Of a stretch of DNA of 63,706 bases, positions 1 through 11,100 are shown piece after piece. The DNA comes from Bacteroidales bacterium (GTDB lineage: Bacteria > Bacteroidota > Bacteroidia > Bacteroidales > WCHB1-69). The translations under genes and the position numbers were made by a program. Numbering within the stretch: position 1 is the stretch's first letter; each line of letters starts with the position of its first letter. The notes beneath the pieces are model-generated. The model saw only the letters and a program-made list of their open reading frames with translations. It made no database searches and was not told the origin of the DNA. Location of the stretch: contig JAFYNM010000005.1 in assembly GCA_017549765.1 (NCBI GenBank), positions 1 through 63,706 of the forward strand, read 5' to 3'.

Positions 1-2184
1 CCACGGAGTCGCAGCCATTGACAGTCTGTAGAGTGGCCGTCTGGGTGCCGGCGGCAGTGAAGGTCTTGCCGTTCCAAGAGTAAGGCAGTGCGCTCTGGCA
101 GATGGTCTTGGTGTCCGTGACGTTGTAGGTCGGGTTGACGATGAGCGTCATGGTGACCACGGAGTCACAACCGTTGACTGTCTCAAGGGTGGCCGTCTGG
201 GTGCCGGCGGCATTGAAGGTCTTGCCGTTCCAAGTGTAAGGCAGTGCGCTCTGGCAGATGGTTTTGGTATCCGTGACGTTATAAGTCGGGTTGACGGTCA
301 GAATCATCGTGACGATGGAGTCGCAGCCGCTGACAGACTGGAGGGTGGCCGTCTGAGTGCCTGCAGCCGTGAAGGTGACGCCATTCCAAGTGTAAGGCAG
401 CTGACTCTGGCAGATGGCTTTGCTGTCGGTAGTGGTATAAGCGGTATTGACCACGAGGGTCATGGTGACCACGGAGTCACAGCCATTGACCGTCTGGAGA
501 GTAGCCGACTGAGTGCCGGCGGCAGTGAAGGTCTTGCCGTTCCAGGTATAAGGCAGCGCGCTCTGACAGATGGTTCTGGTGTCGGTGACGTTATAGGTCG
601 GATTGACGATGAGCGTCATCGTGACCACGGAGTCACAGCCGTTGACCGTCTGGAGGGTGGCCGTCTGGGTGCCGGCGGCGGTGAAGGTCTTGCCGTTCCA
701 AGAGTATGGCAGTGCACTCTGGCAGATGGTCTTAGTATCGGTAACGTTGTAGGTCGGGTTGACGATGAGCGTCATGGTGACCACGGAGTCGCAGCCATTG
801 ACCGTCTGGAGGGTGGCCGTCTGGGTGCCGGCGGCGGTGAAAGTCTTGCCGTTCCAAGAGTATGGCAGTGCACTCTGGCAGATGGTCTTAGTATCGGTAA
901 CGTTGTAGGTCGGATTGACCGTCAGGGTCATAGTCACGACGGAGTCGCAGCCATTGACCGTCTGGAGGGTGGCCGTCTGGGTGCCGGCAGCGGTAAAGGT
1001 CTTGCCGTTCCAAGAGTACGGCAATGCGCTCTGGCAGATGGTCTTAGTATCCGTAACGTTGTAGGTCGGGTTGACGATGAGCGTCATGGTGACCACGGAA
1101 TCGCAGCCATTGACCGTCTGGAGAGTAGCCGACTGGGTGCCGGCGGCGGTGAAGGTCTTGCCGTTCCAGGAGTACGGCAGCGCGCTCTGGCAGATGGTCT
1201 TGGTGTCCGTGACCTCATAGGTCGGGTTGACGGTCAAGGTCAGGGTGACCACGGAGTCACAGCCGTTGACCGTCTGGAAGGTAGATGTCTGCGTGCCCGC
1301 CTCGGAGAAGACGATATCATTCCAAGAGTACGGCAGCTCGCTTTCACAGATGGTCACCGCATCGGTGACGTTGTAAATCGGGTTGACCGTGAGGACCATG
1401 GTGACGATGGAGTCGCAGCCGCTGACAGACTGGAGGGTGGCCGTCTGAGTGCCGGCATTGGTGAAGATCTTACCGTTCCAGGTGTATGGCAACTCGTTCA
1501 TACAGACAGATCTTTCCTCTGTGATGTTGAAGGCCGTATTGATGGTCAGTGTCATGGTGACGACAGAGTCGCAGCCATGGATGGTCTGGAGGGTGGCCGT
1601 CTGGGTACCGGCGGCGGTGAAGGTCTTGCCATTCCAGGTGTAGGGCAGGGCGCCAGGACATACCGCCCGGGTCTCGGTGACATTGTAGGTCGGGTTGACG
1701 GTGAGGGTCATGGTAACGATGGAGTCACAGCCGTTGACCGTCTGGAGGGTAGCCGTCTGGGTACCTGTGTTGGTGAAGATCTTGCCGTTCCATGAATACG
1801 GCAACTCGCTCGCACAGATGGTCCGCGTGTCGGTGACCTCATAGGTCGGGTTGACGGTGAGGGTCAGGGTGACGACGGAGTCGCAGCCGTTGACTGTCTG
1901 GAAGGTAGATGTCTGCGTGCCCGCCTCGGAGAAGACGATATCGTTCCAGGAGTACGGCAACTCGCTTTCACAGATGGTCACCGCATCGGTGACGTTGTAG
2001 ATCGGGTTGATGATAAGGGTCATCGTGACGACGGAGTCGCAGCCGTTGACCGTCTGGAGGGTGGCTGTCTGGGTGCTGGCGCCGGTAAAGGTCTTGCCGT
2101 TCCAGATATAAGGCAGCTGGCTCTGGCAGATGGTCTTGGTGTCGGTGACGTGGTAAGTCGGGTTGGCAACAATCGTAATGGAGG
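1..2184 (-). repeat. Tandem 156-bp coding repeat array, 14 units, continuing past the left edge
   Basis: The element coding for N-G-C-D-S-V recurs at about 1, 157, 313, 469, 625, 781, 937, 1093, 1249, 1405, 1561, 1717, 1873 and 2029. The period is exactly 156 bp with no indel seen. Each unit codes 52 residues with the core C-x-S-x-L-P-Y-x-W-N, then A-G-T-Q-T-A-T-L-Q-T-V-N-G-C-D-S. Such NGCDS repeats are common in giant Bacteroidota surface proteins. Identity is patchy: the units at 625 and 781 are nearly the same, and the unit at 1249 nearly matches the one at 1873, four units away. Two Cys per unit suggest an intra-repeat disulfide. Confidence 0.95.
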
Positions 2185-5100
2185 AAGAGAGTTGGTCTCC
2201 TGTGCTGGTGGTGATGGTGACGGTGTAAGTACCTGCCGACAGGGTCGCCTGTGCACCAGTGGTTCCAGTATTCCACACATAAGTGCCTGGCACATTGGAG
2301 GTGGCGTTGATAGTGGTGGTTTCACCTTGGCAGATGGTGGTATTACCCTGGAAGGTGATGTAGGATGGTACGATGTGTGCCTGGGTGGTAAACGTGGCCA
2401 CATCGCTCCACTCGCTTTCTCCAATGCCCGGACAGAAGCTGCGCACCTTCACCTGGTAGGTGGTGTTGGACACCAAGTTGTTGAAGTGATAGGTGGTGCC
2501 AGTGACATTTTCAATGAGGGTTCCATTGAGCATGATATCCCATGGACCATTATCCGATGTCCAGTAGAGCGTGGCCGATTCGGTGGAGACATTGTCAACA
2601 TCGAGATCCACAGGAGCATCGCACACAGGAATCAACGATACCTCTACATCATCCGCAAACCAAGCAACATAGGATCCGGTTGGAGTAACACCTTTCTTGC
2701 ATAGTACAATATAAGATTGGGCGGGGGCATCGGTCATTTGGACCACCTTTTGCCTGAATTCTGTGGAATCCCATTCGTCATAGTCGAAGGTAGCGACAGG
2801 CACAAAAGTGTTGAGGTCGGCGAGGTTGGTCATATAGCCCACAGAGAAGGTGCCGTTACCATTGAAACCACCATTGTATGTATATGGACGTTGCAGCCAT
2901 AAGGATATTTGCAGGGTATTGGTCGCATTGGCAAATTTAGGCAGGGCAATATAGGAATTGATATTGTAGAACTCCAAACTGTGATATCCACCTTCCGTGT
3001 GATTATAATTACTCCAATTTACTATTTCAGTCTCACCCGCAATAGGCGTCCAGCAGGCGAAAGGTGCTGCTTCCTCAAAATCGTAATAGTAAGGTACCGA
3101 GGTGTTGGTGCCGCATTCGGTGGTAAAAGCGATGGTGGGAGACGGATCGCTGGTGGTTCCGCCACTGCATACACCTTCCAGATAGCACTCGTAGGGGGTA
3201 CCGGAATACAAGCCCGTGAGAGTGTATGGACTGGAGGTTACATTCGGCACTACAGTATATTCACTCTCAGAAGAGGTCTTGTAATAGAGATTCCAGGAGT
3301 TATGACTGCCCTGCGGATTCCAGCTGATCGTGGCTGAGGTGGAGGTGACATTGGAAACGGACGGTTGGGCAGTGGTGCAGCTGGGAGCCATTGTCACTAT
3401 AACATCGTCCAGTACCCATTCGTAGCTGCTGTTGCCGTTGACGCGGAAAGCGATGTACGATCCATTGGGAGCTCCATTAAAGTACACGATCTTCTGCATC
3501 AAGGTACTCGAGGACCACTCATCGTAACTATAGATGGCCATAGGCACAAAGGTGGCGGTATCTACTGCCAAACTGGTGATATAGCCCACTTCGAAAGTAC
3601 CGCTGTAACTGCTGTTATACCATGGACATAGCCAGAAGGAGAGCTGTAGGTCTCGGATGGGCTGATTGAATTGCGGGAGTGTCACCGTGCCTGCACTTCC
3701 ATAGACATATAAATAAGTAGGACTATCAGAGGAGTTAGGATGTATTATGGAACTGCTATTGGAGCGTCCGTAGTCAGGTACGGAGATGAAATTCCAGCAG
3801 TTGAGCGGCCCTGCCGTTTCAAAGTCATAAGAGTAAGGGATAGGAGTTTGATCGTTACATGTGGTAGAGAAGAATGCTGTTTCGGACGGGTCGCTGACGG
3901 AGCTGCCTCCACAGGAGGCTGTCACATAGAATTCGTAAGAAGTGGTGGACTCCAAGCCAGTGAGAACGTAAGGCTTGGAGGCATTGTTCACAACTGTGTA
4001 GAGGCTGTCCGTGCTTTTCTTGTAATAGAGTCTCCAGGCGGTCTCGCTACCACGAGGGGTCCAGTTCAAGGTGGCGGAGTTGCTGGTAATGTTGGTGGCG
4101 GTAAGCTGATAAGGAACCTTACAGCTGGCCACCTTCACCTCCACATCGTCCACATACCAATACCAATCGGCATTATTGGCATTGTGGCGGAAAGCAATGA
4201 AGGCACCGGCAGGTGCTCCGGTGAAGTATTCGGTCTTCTTAACGAAGGAGTAAGAGGTCCAGTCATCATAGCTGTAGGTGTTGACTGCCACGAAAGTGGA
4301 GGCATCCGTCAGGTCAGTCATATAGCCCACGTCAAAGGTGCCGCATTTGCTGTTATATGATTCTGGACAGGTCTGGAAGGAGAGCTGTAAGTTGCTGATA
4401 GGTTGGTTAAACGCTGGCAAGGCAAGTATCCGAGGAGTGTCGCTCTTAAAACGGAGATACACGTTGGAATTACTAGATGTGAAGAAATCATAAGAACCTG
4501 CTACTTTTGTCCAACATTTCATTTTTGAGGTAGGAGACACATTAAAGTTCTCTGTATAGGGGAGAGCGTAGGTTCCACATTCGGTGGAGAAAACGTAGGT
4601 TTCGTTGTTATTGCTGGACGTTGAACTGCAGACGGCCCTTACATAGTATTCGTAAAGGGTGCCGCTCTCCAAACCGGTAAGGGTATAAGGCTTAGAAGAG
4701 ACAGATTTGGACGAATAAGAGGTGGCTCCCACCTTCCGATAGTAGAGAATCCACTGGTTTTCACTGCCACGGGCGGTCCAGTTCAGTTTGGCAGAGTTGG
4801 TGGTGATATCGGTGGCGGTAAGTTGGTGAGGTGCTTTGCAGCTGGAAGCCACGGTCACAGAAACATTGTCTATTCCCCACCAACAACTATTGTTAGTGGC
4901 ATTATTCCGTAAGGCCATGCAGGCACCAGCCGGCGCACCGGTGAAATACTCGGTCTTCTGTAGGAAATTTCCGGCAACCCAGTCGCTGTAATTGTAGGTG
5001 CTGACAACCACAAAGGTGGAAGCATCGGTCGGGTTGGTCAGGTAACCCACGTCAAAGGTGCCGGAGCCGCTGTCTGAGTAGTAATATGGACGGATCTGGA

Positions 5101-8100
5101 AGGTGAGCTGCAGATTCTGGATGGATTGGTTGAATTGAGGCAAGGCGACGACACCACTATATATACGTAAGAAGAGATTGTCTGGAATGTTAGTGAAGTA
5201 GGAGATATTACTACCGTTGCCAGAAACATTGCTCCAACAGTTGAGCGGTTCGTAAGTCTCAAAATCGTAGCTGTAAGGTATGGAATAGGGTGCACATTGT
5301 GTGGTGAAGGTGATGGATTCAGAGGGGAAACTATTCCCGGATCCGCATCGGGCCGTCACATAGGCTTCATAGGTGGATCTGGGCTCCAGGCCTGTCAGAG
5401 TATAGGGTTTAGAGATATTGCTTAGGATCGTATAATCAGCATCCCCCACCTTTCTATAATGGAGGTTCCAAGCAGTCTCGCTACCACCGGCCGTCCAGTT
5501 CAGCGTGGCAGAGTTGCTGGTGACCGTGATGGCGGCCAATTCGGAAGGAGAGGCACATGTGGAAGAACCTGAGGTCACCGTCACATCATCGACATACCAG
5601 TACCAACCACTGGAGTTGGCGTTATGGCGGAAGGCGATGTGAGCACCGGCAGGCGCACCCGTGAAGTGTTCGGTCTTTTCCAAGTAGTAGTTGGAGGTCC
5701 AGTCATCATAGCTGTAGGTGTTGACTACCACAAAGGTAGAGGCATCCGCCGGGTCCGTCATATAGCCCACATCAAAGGTGCCGCAATTGCTGGAGCTGTA
5801 TGATTCCGGGCGTGTCCAGAAGGAGAGCTGCAGGTTGCTGATGGGCTGGTCGAATGCCGGCATGGCAACAATATTGGAAGTACTGCCGCTAAAATGCAAG
5901 TGGATAGATCCCCCAGGAGTGTGGTTGTTACTAGTGTAACGTGTCACACTGCCAGAGACAGGAATCCAGCAACTGAAAGGATCGGAATTTTCAAAATCGT
6001 AAATATACGGGATGGATTCGTCTCCACAGTGGGTAGCAAAGGATTTGGTTGCAGAAGGTGCGCTGATGCTGGCAGATCCACAAACGGCTGTCACATAGAA
6101 TTGGTACTGAGTATTTGTTTCCAGACCTGTAAGGGTATAGGGCTTGGTGTGGATGTTGTAAAGGGTTGTGTAGTTATCGTCCGTGGTTTTCTTGTAGCAG
6201 AGGTTCCAACTGGTTTCGCCGCCACGGGCGGTCCAATTCAAGCTTGCAGAGTTCTCGGTGACGTTCGCCACAGTCAGTTGGTAAGGTGCTTTGCAACCGG
6301 GACTTACCGTCACCTCCACATCATCTATATACCAACTGTCAACTCCCCGTATCGCAATATGAGCACCGGCAGGCGCACCGGTAAAATACTCAGTAATGTG
6401 ATAGTAGGGACAATCGGAGGTAAACCAATCGTTGCTGTTGTAGGAGTTGACAAGCACAAAGGTGGAGGCATCCGCCGGGTCGGTCATATAGCCCACTTCA
6501 ATAACAGAATTGCCGTTACAGGTTCTTGCCCAGAAGGAGAGTTGTAGGTTGCTGATGGGCTGGTTAAAGGCGGGTAGTGCCATGACAGAATTATAAAAAT
6601 AGAAACAGTAGCCGTTGCCTTCGGGAGAATGATCATAATAGTAGTAACGGTAAGCACTACCTGATTGTGCCAAAACCGTCCAACAGGTTAAAGGACCGGG
6701 GTCGGTAAAATCATACGCGTAGGGCAGGGAATAATTCTCGCATCCGGTAATGAAGGAGTTTACTTCTGAGGGATTGCTTTGGTTTTCGCTACCGCATACA
6801 GCCTGCACATAGAAGAAATACTCTGTGCCGGCATCCAAGCCTGAGAGGGAGTATGGGTTGGAAGTCACGTTGGCCACCTCGGTGTAGCTGGCATCTGAAT
6901 TTCTCTTGTAGAAGAGTTTCCAAGCAGACTCGCCATTGTAGGCTGTCCATCCTAAAGTGGCACTGTGAGCCGTGATGCCCGTGGCGGTCAACTGCTGGGG
7001 CATCTGGCAAGCGGACGACTCTGTCACCACTACATCATCCACATACCACTCGTTGTTGTGACCCTTAGAGCGGATGGCGATGGTGGCATTGGAAGGAGCC
7101 CCGGCAAAATGAACCATTTTCAGTTTATATGCAGAAGACATTGTCCAATCGTTGGAATAATAGGAGGCAACTTCCACAAAGGTTTCGGGATTATCCGGAT
7201 TGGTGAGATAGCCAACGGATAAGGTGTCTAAGTCATAACTAGTTTTATAAGGATATGTCCAGAAGGAGAGTTGCAGGTTGCCCGTGGGCTGGTCAAATGG
7301 AGGAAGAAGAATCATGTCACCTTGTCTGATTCGCAGAGAATAGTATCCTCCAGAAGTGTGATTGTAAGTGTCACCGCTGTATCGATAGCTATAGCCGCTG
7401 AGGGAGTTCCAGCAACGGAACGGAGCATCCTCTTCAAAAGTATATTGGTAAGGAATCGACTGTATGCCGCATTCGGTAATGAAGGAGATGGTTTCGGAGG
7501 GATCGCTCAGGAGGCCGCCGCCACAATCCGCCTTTACATAGCATACATATCCGGTGTTGGGCTCCAAACCGGTGAGGGTGTAGGGCTTGGAGGTGACGTT
7601 CACCGTGGTGTAGAAGGAGCTGGTGCTCTTGCGGTAGCAGAGCTTCCAAGCCGTCTCGCTGTCACGGGCAGTCCAGTCCAAGGTGATAGAATTGGCATCC
7701 TTATTGTTGATTGTCAGGTGATAAGGTACTTTGCAGCTGTAATATGTCACCTCCACATCATCCACAAACCATTCGTACGAAGAACCGTTGGCGTTATGTC
7801 GGAAAGCCATGTAGGCACCCGCAGGCGCACCAGCAAAGTACTCAGTCTTCTTAAGGAAGGAGTTAGTGGTCCAGTCATTGTAGCTGTAGGTGTTGACCAC
7901 CACAAAAGAGGAAGGATCCGACAGGTCGGTCATATAACCCACATCAAAGGTGCCACACAAACTATTGATATATTCTGGGCAAGTCCAGAAGGAGAGCTGC
8001 AGGTTGCTGATAGGTTGTTCGAATGCCGGCAGGACGATGACACGAGTGTTGCTTCCCGAGAATTGCAGGCTGCGCGATCCTGAGTGGGACGCATAACATC

Positions 8101-11100
8101 TTGTCATCGTACCAGACACTGGATACCAGCAAGAGAGAGGATCTTCCGTCTCGAAACCGTAGGAATAGGGTAGATATTGAGGTCCGCAGGTGGTGATAAA
8201 GGTGCAGGTGTCGGAGGGGATGCTGGTGGAGCTGCTCCCGCAGTATGCCACCACATAGCACTCGTATTGGGTCTTTTCATCCAAGCCGTTGAGCGTGTAG
8301 GGCTTGGTAATCTGGTTCACGGTTGTGAAACTGGCGTCCCCCACCTTCCGGTAATGGAGGTTCCAAGAGGTCTCGTTGCCACGGGCAGTCCAGTCCAAGG
8401 TGACGGAGTTGCCGTTGACATCGGCTGTCAAGTGATGGGGAGGAATACAGGCTGGGGCTGCCGTCACCACCACGTCATCGACATACCAGTAATAGTCGGC
8501 ATTGGCGTTGTGGCGGAAGGCGATACGGGAACCGGCCGGCGCATGGGTGAAGTATTCGGTCTTCTGCAAGTAGGCATCGGAGGTCCAATCATCATAGCTG
8601 TATGTGTTGACGGCCACAAAGGTGGAGGCATCCGTCGGGTCTGTCAAATAGCCTACGTCAAAGGTACCGCACGAGCTGTAGGTGTATGATTCCGGGCGGG
8701 TCCAGAAGGAGAGCTGCAGGTTGCTGATGGGCTGGTCGAATGCCGGCATGGCAATAATGTTGGAATAACTGCCCTGAAAATGCAAGCGGTAATATCCCCC
8801 AGGGGTGTGGTTGTAACTGCTACCTGAGTAACGTGTCACACTGCCAGAAAGAGGGGTCCAGCACATGAAGGGAGCATAGCTTTCAAAGTTGTAGGCGTAT
8901 GGGATAGTCTGATTGCACGTCGGAGTGAAGGTGACGGTGTCGGAAGGGGTACTGTAGCTATAATTGCCACAGGATGCTTTTACATAAAATTGGTATTCGG
9001 CACCTTCTTCCAAGTTGTTAAGGGTGTAGGGGTGATTGTAAACGTTTTGGTACGAGAAGTTGGAGGCACCGGCCTTTTTATAGTAGATAGTCCAAGCCGT
9101 CTCGTTGCCGCGGGGGGTCCAGTCCAACGAAGCGGCGGTACTGGAAACGGCGGCGGTAAGATGATAGGGAGGAATACAATCCGGCGCTTCCGTCACCTCC
9201 ACATCGTCCACAAACCAGTACCAATTTGATCTGGTGGCATTGTTGCGGAAGGCGATGCGGGAACCGGCCGGCGCGCTGGTGAAATATTCAACTTTATGCA
9301 TATAGGTGGCGGAGGTCCAGTCATTGTAGCGGTAGGTGTTGATCACCACAAAGGTGGAGGTGTCTGTCGGGTCGGTCAGATAGCCCACGTCAAAGGTGCC
9401 GGAATAGCCGTTGGTATAACTTTCAGGACGGGTCCAGAATGAGAGCTGCAAGTTGCTGATGGGTTGTTCAAACTCTGGCAATGTGATGACACGGTTAATA
9501 TCACCATAGATACGCAAGAACGCTACTCCTCCGGGGGTATGGTTGTTGCTGCTATAAAGATGCCGTGTTATACTGCCGGTCAAGGCGGTCCAGCACTCCA
9601 TGGGCGGAACGGTCTCAAAATCATAGGCGTATGGGATAGGATTGGAGCCGCATCCGGTGGTAATGTAGATAGATTCGGAGAAATCGCTGGCAGTGGTGCA
9701 GAGAGTCTGCACCTTGAACTCATACGTTGCACCGGTTGTCAGACCGTCAATCGTATAGGGATGGGAGGAGACCATTGTATTGGAATAGGAGCTTTCCGTA
9801 GATTTCTTGTAGTAGATTCTCCAGACAGATGCGCCGGCACGGGGAGTCCAGTCCAAGGTGACAGCGGTGTTGGAGATATTGGTGGCTCTCAGCTGATGGG
9901 GCGCCATACAGCCCGGATTCGTCACCTCCAAATCATCCACGTACCAATAATAGTCGGTGGAATTGGCGTTGTGACGGAAGGCAATGCGGGCACCAGAGGG
10001 TGCGTCGGGGAAGTATTCGGTCTTCTCCAAGTAGTCGTTGGAGGTCCAATCGTTGTAGCTGTAAGTGTTGACGGCCACGAAGGTGGAGGCGTCCGTCGGG
10101 TCGGTCATATAGCCCACGTCAAAGGTGCCGCACGAGCTGTAGGTGTATGATTCCGGGCGAGTCCAGAAGGAGAGCTGCAGGTTGCTGATAGACTGGTTCA
10201 ACTCCGGCAAGGCAATGATGTTGGAAAGACTGCCATAGAATATAAGTTTATAGCTTCCTCCATGGTTGTTGCTGCTGCTCCGTTCTGCAGAACCAGAAAC
10301 AAGGGTCCAGCAGGTAGTGGCGTCGCCTGATTCAAAGGTCTCCGTATAGGGAAGGTTGACATCGCATTCCGTGGTGAAATAGCGGATTTCGGAGTTGTTG
10401 GAAGAACTGGAGGAATATCCTGTGCATAATGCTCTTACGTAGTACTGGTACCGGGAGCCTGGATCCAAACCGGAAAGCGTGTACGGCTTCGTAATGTTGC
10501 TGACGAAGAAGTTACCCCCATCAGAAACCTTGCGGTAGTATAGGTTCCACGCAGTTTCATCGCCACGGGCTTCCCAGTTTAAAGTGGCGGAAGTTGTGGT
10601 GATGTTGGTAGCGGTCAAATGGTAGGGTATTCTGCACAAGTCTTCATCATTATCAATGTTCACATTGTCCACGTACCATCCAGATGTGGTATCAGTGGGA
10701 TGATGGCGGAAGGCCAGGATGGCGTTGTCGGGCAGTTCTGTCAAATACTCAGTTCTCAGGGCATAGCCATTGCTGGCCCAGTCGCTATAACTGTAGCTGT
10801 TGACCGTCACAAAACTGTTGATATTGGTGGGATCCGTCAGATATCCAAACTCAAAAGTACCGCAAGCGGCATTGGTGTAGGATTCCGGACGAAGGTAGAA
10901 GGAGATCTTCACCTCCTGGATGGCATTGTCAATATCCGGAAGGAGGATGAGGTTGTCGGTGGTTCCTTTGAATTGAAGGCTGTAAGATCCATTATAGGTT
11001 GTTCCGTTATAGCGTCTTGTACCCGCGATGGGCGTCCAGCAGGAGAAGTTGCTCTCCGTCTCAAAGGATTCCGCATAGGGGGTTTGCACCATGTCACAGT

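Noticed and set aside
1-2184. CRISPR-like or satellite array
   Set aside because: The period is 156 bp with a continuous open reading frame and no spacer/repeat division; it is a protein repeat.
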